From Hemileia vastatrix (taxonomy: Eukaryota > Basidiomycota > Pucciniomycetes > Pucciniales > Zaghouaniaceae): 64,000 bases of DNA. The stretch spans positions 26,508,106-26,572,105 of the forward strand of contig JASXTE010000001.1 of the NCBI GenBank assembly GCA_030280995.1, written 5' to 3'. The position numbers and the translations under genes were made by a program. Below the pieces are notes generated by a model. The model searched no databases. It worked only from the letters and a program-made list of their open reading frames with translations, and was not told the origin of the DNA. Below, in pieces: positions 27,877-42,500 of this stretch (positions are counted from its first letter, which is position 1; the number at the start of each line of letters is the position of its first letter).

Positions 27877-29066
27877 CTAAAATAAGTAAACTTTTTTACA
27901 AGATTCTACTCCTGAAGGTGCTTGTGTTTTTTGATGATTATCTTGAGAAGAATTCTGAATTGCTTCCACAACTCCATTACCTAATCCAAAAGTCAATAAT
28001 AAATTTATGATCCAGGAAGTATATTCCATTGTCTTTGACTAAAGGAGGTGAAGGAATTGGCTGACCAGTGATGGAATTGATATTACAGAAAAGACCAAAT
28101 GTAAGAAATTTAAAATCATTTTTGTCAACATGAATTTTGTTATAAAATCTTTGAAAGTTGATGATAACATTAGAAGAAAAAGATTTAATCATCTTCTAGC
28201 TCAATCCATTCCATATCTGTCCAATTTGGTAATCCTGCTTTCATAGTTAGTTCATGATTAGATTCAAAAGCACAAATACATAATTTTTTTAATCTTTAAC
28301 CAAAAAAATGAACATATATTTTCAAGTAAAGAATATATACCTAGTATTGGAGTAAGACAATATATTTCATCAAATTAAATCAAGATAAACTCTTAGTAAG
28401 AGATTTTAACTTTTCATAACCATGTCTCCATCCAAGTCCAATCAGAATACCTCCTAGCATATCATTTATTATTCAAATTTTGTCAAACCAAAGCCATCTG
28501 ATATAAAGTGTATATAAGATCTGATAATTTCTTGAAATATTCATCTTGAACTCCATTGAATGAATGAGCCTCTAAAAAATATTGAGGTTTGTAACCCTTA
28601 CTCACAGCAGCAACAACAATATCCTTTTCAAAACTACTAGTTAAGTACTTGATTGTTGTTTCAGGTAATAATTTTGGATAACTTTTTTTCTTACATATTG
28701 TAGTTTTATGAAAACTCATATTTTCTAAATGTCCATAGTATTCTTGACACCATTGCTTCATTTGAATTAATCTATGGTTTTGATATGAAACTATCTTCTC
28801 CTGATAAATTGTTGTTTTTCTATTAAAAATAATGTTTGATTCTTTTGAAGATTTGATTGAAGAAAATGACAAAAGTGAAGAAAAGGATATTTTTTTAAAT
28901 ATTTGATTGAAGAGAGGGAAGTTAAAGATGAAAGAGATGAAGAGGACATAGAAAACTGTCTCTGAAGTGTTTTGGAAAAAAAATTCTTTGTAAATGACTT
29001 GCAAACATGTCCAAAAAAAATGAAAGAAAATAGAAAATAGAATAAATAATAAAGATTGGGTGTCAA
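27877..29066 (-). pseudogene. TET/JBP-like 2OG-Fe(II) oxygenase remnant, left arm
   Basis: Mirror copy of the remnant at 62136-63325, where the motifs are described. On the minus strand the frames are 29066 to 28483, then a short piece starting MLGGILIGLGWRHGYEKL (about 28460). Next is ELTMKAGLPNWTDMEW (about 28230), then the HVD iron-site frame (28192-27977), then the C-terminal GNGVVEAIQ piece ending at 27877. The frame breaks are the same as in the other arm, so the gene was already broken when the arm was duplicated. One visible coding difference is WCQEYYG here against WCQAYYG there. Confidence 0.6.
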
Positions 29067-29303
29067 ATAAATGAAGGTTGAGAAAAATGATTTAAAGTAA
29101 AATAGTAAAAAAAAATAACTTGGCTTGATTTAAGAAGGGAAGAAAAATAAATAAAAAGAAAGATAGGTGAGAGAGTCTGGAAGAATAATTGGATGATGAA
29201 AGAATTATGATATGCACTATGAAATGAATTATGAAATATGTTATGAAATGTGATACAAAATGCAATATGAATGAGTTTCAAAGTAATGAGGTAAGGTATT
29301 AAC

Positions 29304-30027
29304 TGTTAAGGGGTGCTTTTGGTCTAGAAGATTTTATGGCGGTCCAATGGCAATGAAGGTGGGAAAAACTCAAGTTTTCAAAAGAGGTACACATTTTTTA
29401 TCTTTATAATTTAATACTCAATGAAAAGGTAAAAAGATTATTTTTATTATTACTTTGAAAGCTTAGAAGTATGTAGATGTAAATACAAAGGTAGTAACAG
29501 TAGTAATAGATGTGTTTTGTATATGTATAATAAATTTGTAAAGTAAGAATGAAATGAATGAAAACAGCCAGATTGAGAGGCCTTATATATGAAATAAGGA
29601 GAGAAGCTACGGAATCAAAAAATTCTATATACAAGAGTATCAGACAAAGAAAAATTCCACAACTAGACATTTCAGATATTAGATTTGTTCTATAAAGAAT
29701 GTACACATATAGTTTACTTGACTGTATATGTCCATTTTATTTTAGTTATTTTAATTTTCTGTAAATTTCAAGGTAAAAATAAAAATATTTGATTTAATAT
29801 TTAATATTTTTAGTTTTCTCTTCAGCTTTCATGAGGATGCTTTCACAGAATAAAATATATGAGGAAACAATAGAATTATATCTTTACTTGTTTTTACCTA
29901 TTAATTGGTCAAAAATGTTTAAGAAATTTATAAATTAAATTTAATTCATTAAATGAGAAGTAAAGGCATATCTCTACTCTAGTAAATAATTAATTATTTA
30001 CTGGGTAAATTAGTAGCCAGGCTGACA
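29304..30027 (-). mobile_element. Solo LTR, family D, left arm
   Basis: 724 bp; its reverse complement starts TGTCAGCCTGGCTAC and ends CCCCTTAACA. Flanks TTAAC and TCAAC form a 4/5 target duplication. The same insertion sits at 61175-61898 in the other arm, so it predates the inverted duplication. It carries a TATATAAG box on the minus strand (about 29582-29589). Confidence 0.8.
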
Positions 30028-30351
30028 TCAACCCACTGGGAGACTTGAATACATATAAATTGCATATCCACCACTAAAGAAAAAAGAAATTAAAAGATAA
30101 AAATATTGAATCATTCAACCCTTTTGCAAGCAAGGTTGTATGTCAGAGTTTTTCAAAACAAAATTCCAATAAATAAATAAAATCCTTATTCAATTAATGA
30201 CCTTTTCAAATTCAGCATACTAAGACATGATCATCAAAAAGAAATAAAAAAAATTCAAAAATTAATCCAATAAATCATGAAAATGTTTAATTTCAGTTGT
30301 TGATTTCCCTCCCCCCCCCCCCACGCACACACACACACATTCACACATGCA

Positions 30352-31155
30352 CACATTTTAGACATGCTAACATCAAGTTTTTTCTGCCAGTTTTTTTTAT
30401 TTTGATTCCATTTTTCATGTTGGAACTGTAATTTTTCTTTTTCAAATTGAAGCTATTGATTAAAGAAATTCTGATTTTATTCCCTTTGAGACTTGAGATT
30501 CTCCATCTCAATCTTTAAAAAATCTTTCCACAGTTTACAAAGAATCTTCATTCTTTTTGAGTAAGTGAAAGAATGTTTTTTTAATCTAGGTCATCATCAC
30601 CTTGGTTTTCAGACTTCTATTCTTGAGACTCCATTTTCATCATTTCCAACTGTACTTGTTCTTTTTCTGAAACATGTTTTACTGAAAGATCAAGGAAAAG
30701 TCAAAAATAAAAAATCATATAGAAATTAAACAAATCAAAAAGCTTTACATGCTTCATATTTTTCAACAATTTCACTATAAGCAAATAAGACACATTTTGA
30801 AATGGATTGATGGTTTTTAAAAGATGTTGAAGCTCTTCTTTTAAATCTATTTGGTGTGTTCATGGGCTTATCTTCTACACAGCAGTCCACATCCAAATTT
30901 TCATGAAAATTATCTTCATTTACTCCAACTTGAGTCTGCTTCATAATTGATATAGATTTTATTAAATCGAAAAACAACAAATAATAGTAAAAGGTAAATG
31001 AAAATGTTTCAGAGGAGTAATTCAAGATCACAAATACAGCATCATTTTTCTCAGGAACAGAATTTTTGGGAGAATCCTCTAAATCTTGTGTATTGAATCT
31101 TAGATCAATTGATTTGTCTAAATCATACTTAATTACAGAACCCAATAGTTGAAAA
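30352..31155 (-). pseudogene. Coiled-coil protein gene, left arm copy
   Basis: Mirror of the gene at 60182-60838. The main frame 31155-30735 has RFKRRASTSFKNHQSIS and a Tyr/Glu-rich end (SEIVEKYEACKAF). A 67-nt intron with GTAAAG donor and TTCAG acceptor links it to a second exon EKEQVQLEMMKMESQE, which is followed by a TAG in both arms. This copy keeps a 135-bp stretch, reading as further coiled coil (LWKDFLKIEMENLKSQRE), that the right arm lacks, so it looks like the more complete version. Function unknown; the layout recalls DNA-binding/coiled-coil proteins carried by transposons. Confidence 0.45.
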
Positions 31156-31156
31156 T

Positions 31157-32173
<1,017 letters not shown>

Positions 32174-32487
32174 CAGTGGCCAGCAATAAGTGTGTCCTAC
32201 CTCATGAATTTTTATTTTTATTTATTATTCTTGGTTCTCATTTCTCTCAAAGCTAACACTTAGTCTTCATTACAAAGGTGTATCATGGCTAAATAACATC
32301 TCTAACTTCTAAATTTCTAGTTATCATGTCAACAAAATTTTTAATTTGTTCACCAACAAGTAGGCTCTCTCCCATCCCCCCCTCCTAGAGGCATCTACTA
32401 CTGTCTACATCCTTTTGACATAGACTTCATCAAGTTATCTAACATGTTGTCTGTAAGGTCCTCCCAATATAAATATAAGACATTATT
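32174..32487 (-). pseudogene. 3' end of a Tc1-like element, left arm
   Basis: Starts at the terminal repeat CAGTGGCCAGCAATAAG next to a TA (32172-32173). On the minus strand it contains the last residues of a Tc1 transposase, NLMKSMSKRM then TVVDAS, matching the usual LIDSMPRRMQAVIDAKGG ending. It is cut at 32487 by the B-family LTR; the preceding transposase segment survives only in the right arm (57356-57650). Confidence 0.8.
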
Positions 32488-33618
32488 TGTCGGTCAGTCG
32501 TCTAGAAGAGGTAGGAAAAATAGGAGAAAAAGGAGGAGAGAAGGAGGAGGACAAGGGAAAATAAAGAAATAAACCAAAAAAATATATATTTAATTTATTT
32601 GAGAGGGAAACAATGGTGAGCAACTTTGAGAGGTGACAAAAACTTAGATTTTATTAACAGTAATATTATTAAATGTAAGGGTTCTGCGCGGCAAACAATT
32701 TTAATTACTATCAGACTTAAAGCAACCTTTGATTTGTTATATAGAATTTTAATTAGAATTTTATTACTAATAAAAAAAATATAAACGTAGTAAAATAGTA
32801 TTTAATTTGTGGAGTGTATAATAAGTGATGAGGCTACAGGGGATTATCCAAGGCCCTTTTATAGGCAATGGGTCCTCTGAAGCGCCACTATATTTGTAAA
32901 TACAATGATTAGAATAGAATAAAACAAATATATCAAAGAGTAAATGAAACATAACAATGTAGAGAAAAATATGAAACAAATAATTAAAACCCCAATTAAG
33001 AATCCAATTTTTCTGCCATTAATTCCCAAATCAGTAAGTAAAAATAGTGAATAACTAAACAAGATTGGAACATAGGAACTATGAGAAAAATAATTCCAAA
33101 CAGATGGTACAGTCTGATTAAAGGATATTTTAAGTGAAACAAAAAATACTTTGACGCAACAAAACATGTAATTAATCTCAATTTAGTATAAATTAATTAA
33201 TTGGTTTTTCCTGACACAATTAAGGGTCAAAAGAAGCGTCATTAATTAGTATTATATGAAAAGGTGTTATTTAATATATAAATTTAAATAATTAATTTAC
33301 ATATATTATAAGTCAATTTTACACTTATAATTATAATATATGTTTTTTAATTAATTAAATATAAATTTATAATTATTAAATAACATAAAAATGCGCCATT
33401 ATTTGTAGAATATATTATATTATGTTCAATTTAACTGTATATAAAAATTTATATAACCAATAAAATTAATATAACACTTGTATATAATAAAATACTTATA
33501 TAATTTTATTATGCAATAAAATATTAATTTATATTCATTAAATACAATTCTTACCCACTCTTTCAGGTTTTATAAGTTACATATCATTTACTGGACTCCT
33601 GGAATAGCCTGGCTGACA
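32488..33618 (-). repeat. 3' LTR of element B, unit 1
   Basis: 1,131 bp; on the minus strand TGTCAGCCAGGC to GACCGACA. Outer flank TTATT (32483-32487). The minus-strand TATAAAAGG box lies at about 32855-32862. The first 260 bp at the 32488 end are almost identical to the right-arm solo LTR, and the rest differs by about 5% by eye. Small ORFs inside (32767-33181) are LTR shadows. Confidence 0.93.
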
Positions 33619-33632
33619 CTCCCTCACTCTAA
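33619..33632 (-). promoter_or_regulatory. Polypurine tract of element B
   Basis: On the minus strand TTAGAGTGAGGGAG ends directly at the LTR, the same core as in element A. A second copy is at 39552-39565. Confidence 0.75.
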
Positions 33633-33652
33633 AAAAACAATAAAAAAAAATG

Positions 33653-36600
33653 CTAAGATTTTTTCTTTTTGTATTTTTTCAACAGAGAAGGCAGATTTGA
33701 AATTTCCTTGCCAGGTATCCATGCATCATGTTCAGATGATTTGTTCTTATATCTCAATAAATATTCAGTACCTCTTTCAAAAGTGATAATTCTATCATTG
33801 AGAATTTTATCAATTTCTGCTGTTTCTGTGACTTCCAGAGGATTTTTCTTGGATCTTCCCCTTCTCTTAGGAAATAAGTCACTGTTGGAAGTATAAGGTT
33901 TAAGGAGGGAAATGGGAAAAACAGGATGTTTTCTGTCATAAGGAGAATACAATATAACTTCTACTGCATTATCTCCCACCATTCTTTTAACAACAAATGG
34001 TCCTACAAAAGGATCTTTTAATTTGTGGTTACCCTGTAAATTGAAATGGACAGTAGAGATCAACACTTCATCACCCTTTTTAAAAGTGTGCTCTTTATGG
34101 GATTTATCCCATCTCTTTTTCTCATATTCAAATGCTTTATCAATACAACTTTGGGCATGTTTTTTTTGCATAGTTGCTGCATTTGGAGAAAAGACTTCAC
34201 ACCAGGATGTAATTCCAACTTAGGTAACTTATTCTTGAGAATTTGAGCAGGAGTGTTTGGGACGTAACCTAACCAAAGCTCAAAAGGCTTCTTCTCAGTG
34301 ACAGAATGAACAGTGCTATTATATGCGAATTCAAGACCAGGCAATAGAGTGACCCAGTCATGAGTAAATCTGTCATTGTCTTTATATTCTAAACCAAAGG
34401 CACAATACCTTCTAATCATATCTTCCAGAGTTTGAATCATTCTTTCAGCTAGACCATCATTCTGAGGATGGTGAGCTGTAGACAACTTTAACTCACAGCC
34501 ACAAATATCCATCAAAGAGGTCCAACACTCAGAAGTAAATTTTGGATCTCTATCAGAGATAATGGCTTTTGAAAATACAATAATATTAAACATGTAAGAC
34601 CACCATAAGAAAGCTAATTCTTTTGAGGATACATCTTTGTGGGTGGGAATAAATTTTCACATTTTTTGTGAATCTATCTACTATTACCCAACAAGAGTTA
34701 TAACTGTCTTTACCTGCTACAGGAAGACCAGTGACAAAATCTATGTTAATGATTTTCCAAGGAGAATTAGGTGCTTCAATATTTTGTAATAACCCTGCTC
34801 TTTTACCTTTCAACCTTTTAGATTTCTGGCAGGAATCACAAGATTCAACATATTATTTTGTGTCTTCAGACATATTAGCCCACAAAGCAGTGTTTTTGAT
34901 TCTAATCAATGTTTTTTCAAGATCAAAATGACCAGCTAATATGTCATCATGACAAAGTTTGAGGATAGTTGCTTTCATAGAAGTAGGAATTACAATTACA
35001 TTAGTAAGCTTTCTTCTATAATATATATAACCATCTTCAATAGAAAACTTCCCTTTACTTAAAGCATTTTGATACTTTGCAGGAAGAGTTTTAATCAATG
35101 CTTGAATTGAAGAATTCTTAGGATCATTTAAGATAGTAACTAATTTATTTAAAACAGAATCTTTATCATATGAATCCAGTATTAATTGCAATAACTCTTC
35201 TTTCATATCAACTATAAATATACCATGGATATGAACAGTGTCATCTTCAGGTACATAAGCAGGATTGGAGTCATTATTTGGCAGAGGCAATCTGGACAGC
35301 ATATCAACATTGGAGTGAACATTTCCAGCTCTATGGATAATTGTCATCCGTCCTCTGTATTCTTGAACAGCAAGTTGCCACCTGAACATATGCCTATTAG
35401 GTGTTTTCAGGTTTAAGACGGACTTCACAGCACTACAGTCAGTTACCAATTCAAACTTTTGGTCATCTAGATAGTAATGAAGCTTCTCAAGAGACCAAAC
35501 AACTTCTAAGCACTCTAATTGAGTGGCACCATATTTCAATTCACTATTTCTCAAGGTTCTTGAAATATAACAAATTACAACTTCTAAGGTTTTATCATTA
35601 ATAATTTGTTTCTGGTGTAAGGAAGCACCCAGACCAACAAAGCTAGCATCTGTATACAGGACAAATGGTTTGTTGAAATCTGGAAGAGCTAAGATAGGGG
35701 CTGTCATTAAACAACATTTTAATGCATCAAAAGCTTTTTGAAAGTCAATATTCCAGATGAATGCAACATCTTTCCTAGTGAGTTTGGTAAGAGGTAAGGC
35801 TATAACCTGATAAATTTTAATATATTTCCTGTGATAGCCACACATACCCAAAAAACTTTGGATTTCTCTGACACAAGTTGGTGCCTTCACATTTTGAATT
35901 GCAGCAACTTTATTGTGGTCTACACAAATTTGTAGGCCTGACACAACATGGCTAAGCACTTTTAAAGATTGAAAGCCAAATTTACACTTTTTCAAGGACA
36001 AGATCATATTGATTTCATCCATTTTCTGAAAAACTCTATTTAAGTGAATAATATGTTCATCAAAAGTTTAAGAAAAAACAATGATATCATCAATATACAC
36101 CATGAGCTATCCTTCAATAATTTCCTGATGGAAAGTGTTATCCATGAATTTTTAGAAAACTGAAGGGGCATTTTTAGGGCCAAATGGCATTCTAACATAC
36201 TTATATATTCCCATATGAGTAGCAATAAGTAAACAATTCTGAGAATTTTTCTCAACTGAAACTTGATCATACCCTTTATTACCATCCAGAAAACTAATAA
36301 ATTTTGCACATTGCAAGGTAGCATGTATTGAATTAATTCTGGGTAAATGATAAATATCATCAACAGTATAAGTGTTTAATGCTCTTTAATCTCCACATAA
36401 TCTAGCCTTATCTTTTTCATAAGAAATCAAGACTGGGGAGATGACACAATATTTGGGGGTGACATCCACTTTCTCAATGATATTCATTTTTAATAATGTG
36501 GCAATATTATCTTCAATATCTTTTCTTTTTGTTGGAGAAGCAGGATATGGTATTTTCTTAAGACTAGGAGGAATATCACTCAAGTTACAGGATATGGTAA

Positions 36601-37689
36601 TTTTCATTTCTTCTTGAACACTTCATAAGATATGAGAACCATGAGCAAATGCCATAGGGAAGGAGGTAATTGAGGCAATTATAGAATCCTTTTGTTCACT
36701 AGTTAACTGATCACCAAAAAAAGCAGTATTTATTTCATTTAATAAATCATCCATTTCAATTTTTGGTCTGTCTTTACACTGGATCAGTGAGTTACAAGAC
36801 TTTAACAGATGCCCAGAAGGTTTTCTAGGGGAGGAAATTTTGAATTTTCTTTTTCCATTCAATCCCAAGGTGAAGCAATTATTTTCTGGGTCCAATTTCA
36901 CACCAAACATGGTTAAAATATCATTATCCATAATAAAACAATTGCTTAAATTATCATTTTTCATGATAACAAATTCACAAATAGCTCTGACACAACCACC
37001 ATTATATTTGAAGAATACAGAGGTTTTGTATTTTCCAATAGGACACAAGGTAGAACCATACCCTCTCCATTTTTCAGAAGTCATAGGTAACAATTTACTC
37101 AAATAATCCTTATCCACTGAAGCTAAGGCTCTTTCAGACACTACACTTCCTCCAGCACCAGAGTCAAGAACTACACCAACATTTTTACCATTAATGATAA
37201 CAGGTGCTTTCAAAGGAGATATGGCTATAGTATTGTTATTAATATCTTTAATTATTTCAGCATTTTCCACTGAAGATAAATCCAATACACATTCTTCAGA
37301 TATATTATGTAAATAATGGACATCCTGTTCCAACATTAAAACATCTTTAACAGATTCATTTTCATAGGAGATATTACTTTCACAGTCACTATAAGAATTA
37401 TTGAAATCAATTTCAGCTTCATCAGTGTCTTCATTTTGTCCAACAAGATGAATTTGCTTGTCACAAACATGACCCTTTTGCCATGATTTGTTACATTTAA
37501 AACAAGTATTTGTTGCATATTTTTTAGGTGCAAATGGGGCAGAGGTTTTACCAGATTTTTCTGGGGGCTATGTAGAGGGTTTATTTTGATCAAGATAAGA
37601 TTTTCCAAGGTAATTCTTTGGTTCATATCTATGGTTGAGCAGTACCTCATTACAGATATTAATGAAAGAAGAATTTTCCCTTACATGCT
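33653..37689 (-). pseudogene. Element B pol with partial gag, tandem unit 1
   Basis: Truncated at 37689 in gag (the frame stops being gag where the unit-2 spacer begins) and otherwise the same as 39586-43622. In order on the minus strand: gag knuckle CFKCNKSWQKGHVC (about 37500), protease VLDSGAGGSVVS (about 37170), reverse transcriptase with YIDDIIVF (about 36090), RNase H LYTDASFVGLGASLHQKQ (about 35650), integrase with SDRDPKF and NDGLAERMIQ, and a chromodomain-like C-terminus (33690-33800). The longest open piece is 389 codons (34853-36022). Nonsense codons and two frameshifts in the integrase make it dead. Confidence 0.92.
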
Positions 37690-38420
37690 TAAAGTGCTAG
37701 TTTTTTTTTTGCAGGGGGGGTGGGGAAGAAGGCATAATAGAATTAAAACTAGAAAGAAGAAACAAAAAAAAAAAAAGAAAGAAAGAATATTATGTGATAA
37801 TGTTGTTTAATGAATAAGAAAGTAAAATCCTAACCACAAAAAGAGTTTGGTGGTGGTGGTGGTGGTGAGATAAGATAAAGTGTGAAACAGAAGAGAGAGA
37901 ATGAATAAAAAAAATAAAGAGGATAATGTGTGGCTTTTGGGTAGCTGGACCAGATTTTCAGTGGATTAGGGGAGGGGATGGGTGGGCTAAATGGGGGTTT
38001 CAAAAAGAAAAAAATTTGGTGCAAGAATAGTTGATCTCATGTTTGACATTTCTAACCCCAAGTAAGAAATTTGGGATGATATCTTGGAATATAGCATCAC
38101 ACTGTACAGTGGCCAGCAATAAGTGTGTCCTACCTCATGAATTTTTATTTTTATTTATTATTCTTGGTTCTCATTTCTCTCAAAGCTAACACTTAGTCTT
38201 CATTACAAAGGTGTATCATGGCTAAATAACATCTCTAACTTCTAAATTTCTAGTTATCATGTCAACAAAATTTTTAATTTGTTCACCAACAAGTAGGCTC
38301 TCTCCCATCCCCCCCTCCTAGAGGCATCTACTACTGTCTACATCCTTTTGACATAGACTTCATCAAGTTATCTAACATGTTGTCTGTAAGGTCCTCCCAA
38401 TATAAATATAAGACATTATT
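37690..38420. other. Duplicated arm spacer and Tc1 remnant, unit 2
   Basis: Exact copy of 31757-32487, so non-element DNA here splits element B. It contains the G-rich run, the GGT repeat and a second copy of the Tc1 3' end (38107-38420). It joins gag sequence at 37689 without shared homology. Confidence 0.93.
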
Positions 38421-39551
38421 TGTCGGTCAGTCGTCTAGAAGAGGTAGGAAAAATAGGAGAAAAAGGAGGAGAGAAGGAGGAGGACAAGGGAAAATAAAGA
38501 AATAAACCAAAAAAATATATATTTAATTTATTTGAGAGGGAAACAATGGTGAGCAACTTTGAGAGGTGACAAAAACTTAGATTTTATTAACAGTAATATT
38601 ATTAAATGTAAGGGTTCTGCGCGGCAAACAATTTTAATTACTATCAGACTTAAAGCAACCTTTGATTTGTTATATAGAATTTTAATTAGAATTTTATTAC
38701 TAATAAAAAAAATATAAACGTAGTAAAATAGTATTTAATTTGTGGAGTGTATAATAAGTGATGAGGCTACAGGGGATTATCCAAGGCCCTTTTATAGGCA
38801 ATGGGTCCTCTGAAGCGCCACTATATTTGTAAATACAATGATTAGAATAGAATAAAACAAATATATCAAAGAGTAAATGAAACATAACAATGTAGAGAAA
38901 AATATGAAACAAATAATTAAAACCCCAATTAAGAATCCAATTTTTCTGCCATTAATTCCCAAATCAGTAAGTAAAAATAGTGAATAACTAAACAAGATTG
39001 GAACATAGGAACTATGAGAAAAATAATTCCAAACAGATGGTACAGTCTGATTAAAGGATATTTTAAGTGAAACAAAAAATACTTTGACGCAACAAAACAT
39101 GTAATTAATCTCAATTTAGTATAAATTAATTAATTGGTTTTTCCTGACACAATTAAGGGTCAAAAGAAGCGTCATTAATTAGTATTATATGAAAAGGTGT
39201 TATTTAATATATAAATTTAAATAATTAATTTACATATATTATAAGTCAATTTTACACTTATAATTATAATATATGTTTTTTAATTAATTAAATATAAATT
39301 TATAATTATTAAATAACATAAAAATGCGCCATTATTTGTAGAATATATTATATTATGTTCAATTTAACTGTATATAAAAATTTATATAACCAATAAAATT
39401 AATATAACACTTGTATATAATAAAATACTTATATAATTTTATTATGCAATAAAATATTAATTTATATTCATTAAATACAATTCTTACCCACTCTTTCAGG
39501 TTTTATAAGTTACATATCATTTACTGGACTCCTGGAATAGCCTGGCTGACA
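38421..39551 (-). repeat. LTR of element B, unit 2
   Basis: Copy of 32488-33618 at offset 5,933, again flanked outside by TTATT and inside by the polypurine tract. In the unit-2 arrangement this is the LTR that properly follows the longer gag-pol. Confidence 0.95.
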
Positions 39552-39585
39552 CTCCCTCACTCTAAAAAAACAATAAAAAAAAATG

Positions 39586-42500
39586 CTAAGATTTTTTCTT
39601 TTTGTATTTTTTCAACAGAGAAGGCAGATTTGAAATTTCCTTGCCAGGTATCCATGCATCATGTTCAGATGATTTGTTCTTATATCTCAATAAATATTCA
39701 GTACCTCTTTCAAAAGTGATAATTCTATCATTGAGAATTTTATCAATTTCTGCTGTTTCTGTGACTTCCAGAGGATTTTTCTTGGATCTTCCCCTTCTCT
39801 TAGGAAATAAGTCACTGTTGGAAGTATAAGGTTTAAGGAGGGAAATGGGAAAAACAGGATGTTTTCTGTCATAAGGAGAATACAATATAACTTCTACTGC
39901 ATTATCTCCCACCATTCTTTTAACAACAAATGGTCCTACAAAAGGATCTTTTAATTTGTGGTTACCCTGTAAATTGAAATGGACAGTAGAGATCAACACT
40001 TCATCACCCTTTTTAAAAGTGTGCTCTTTATGGGATTTATCCCATCTCTTTTTCTCATATTCAAATGCTTTATCAATACAACTTTGGGCATGTTTTTTTT
40101 GCATAGTTGCTGCATTTGGAGAAAAGACTTCACACCAGGATGTAATTCCAACTTAGGTAACTTATTCTTGAGAATTTGAGCAGGAGTGTTTGGGACGTAA
40201 CCTAACCAAAGCTCAAAAGGCTTCTTCTCAGTGACAGAATGAACAGTGCTATTATATGCGAATTCAAGACCAGGCAATAGAGTGACCCAGTCATGAGTAA
40301 ATCTGTCATTGTCTTTATATTCTAAACCAAAGGCACAATACCTTCTAATCATATCTTCCAGAGTTTGAATCATTCTTTCAGCTAGACCATCATTCTGAGG
40401 ATGGTGAGCTGTAGACAACTTTAACTCACAGCCACAAATATCCATCAAAGAGGTCCAACACTCAGAAGTAAATTTTGGATCTCTATCAGAGATAATGGCT
40501 TTTGAAAATACAATAATATTAAACATGTAAGACCACCATAAGAAAGCTAATTCTTTTGAGGATACATCTTTGTGGGTGGGAATAAATTTTCACATTTTTT
40601 GTGAATCTATCTACTATTACCCAACAAGAGTTATAACTGTCTTTACCTGCTACAGGAAGACCAGTGACAAAATCTATGTTAATGATTTTCCAAGGAGAAT
40701 TAGGTGCTTCAATATTTTGTAATAACCCTGCTCTTTTACCTTTCAACCTTTTAGATTTCTGGCAGGAATCACAAGATTCAACATATTATTTTGTGTCTTC
40801 AGACATATTAGCCCACAAAGCAGTGTTTTTGATTCTAATCAATGTTTTTTCAAGATCAAAATGACCAGCTAATATGTCATCATGACAAAGTTTGAGGATA
40901 GTTGCTTTCATAGAAGTAGGAATTACAATTACATTAGTAAGCTTTCTTCTATAATATATATAACCATCTTCAATAGAAAACTTCCCTTTACTTAAAGCAT
41001 TTTGATACTTTGCAGGAAGAGTTTTAATCAATGCTTGAATTGAAGAATTCTTAGGATCATTTAAGATAGTAACTAATTTATTTAAAACAGAATCTTTATC
41101 ATATGAATCCAGTATTAATTGCAATAACTCTTCTTTCATATCAACTATAAATATACCATGGATATGAACAGTGTCATCTTCAGGTACATAAGCAGGATTG
41201 GAGTCATTATTTGGCAGAGGCAATCTGGACAGCATATCAACATTGGAGTGAACATTTCCAGCTCTATGGATAATTGTCATCCGTCCTCTGTATTCTTGAA
41301 CAGCAAGTTGCCACCTGAACATATGCCTATTAGGTGTTTTCAGGTTTAAGACGGACTTCACAGCACTACAGTCAGTTACCAATTCAAACTTTTGGTCATC
41401 TAGATAGTAATGAAGCTTCTCAAGAGACCAAACAACTTCTAAGCACTCTAATTGAGTGGCACCATATTTCAATTCACTATTTCTCAAGGTTCTTGAAATA
41501 TAACAAATTACAACTTCTAAGGTTTTATCATTAATAATTTGTTTCTGGTGTAAGGAAGCACCCAGACCAACAAAGCTAGCATCTGTATACAGGACAAATG
41601 GTTTGTTGAAATCTGGAAGAGCTAAGATAGGGGCTGTCATTAAACAACATTTTAATGCATCAAAAGCTTTTTGAAAGTTAATATTCCAGATGAATGCAAC
41701 ATCTTTCCTAGTGAGTTTGGTAAGAGGTAAGGCTATAACCTGATAAATTTTAATATATTTCCTGTGATAGCCACACATACCCAAAAAACTTTGGATTTCT
41801 CTGACACAAGTTGGTGCCTTCACATTTTGAATTGCAGCAACTTTATTGTGGTCTACACAAATTTGTAGGCCTGACACAACATGGCTAAGCACTTTTAAAG
41901 ATTGAAAGCCAAATTTACACTTTTTCAAGGACAAGATCATATTGATTTCATCCATTTTCTGAAAAACTCTATTTAAGTGAATAATATGTTCATCAAAAGT
42001 TTAAGAAAAAACAATGATATCATCAATATACACCATGAGCTATCCTTCAATAATTTCCTGATGGAAAGTGTTATCCATGAATTTTTAGAAAACTGAAGGG
42101 GCATTTTTAGGGCCAAATGGCATTCTAACATACTTATATATTCCCATATGAGTAGCAATAAGTAAACAATTCTGAGAATTTTTCTCAACTGAAACTTGAT
42201 CATACCCTTTATTACCATCCAGAAAACTAATAAATTTTGCACATTGCAAGGTAGCATGTATTGAATTAATTCTGGGTAAATGATAAATATCATCAACAGT
42301 ATAAGTGTTTAATGCTCTTTAATCTCCACATAATCTAGCCTTATCTTTTTCATAAGAAATCAAGACTGGGGAGATGACACAATATTTGGGGGTGACATCC
42401 ACTTTCTCAATGATATTCATTTTTAATAATGTGGCAATATTATCTTCAATATCTTTTCTTTTTGTTGGAGAAGCAGGATATGGTATTTTCTTAAGACTAG

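Noticed and set aside
32767..33181. Small membrane-protein-like ORFs inside the B LTRs (also 38700-39114, 56346-56769 and 58103-58510)
   Set aside because: They lie within LTRs, have no consistent start or motif, and are T-rich, which makes any frame look hydrophobic.
36040..36363. Separate 107-codon ORF in element B (also 41973-42296)
   Set aside because: It is the reverse transcriptase region read in the wrong frame; the true frame, broken by stops, contains YIDDIIVF.
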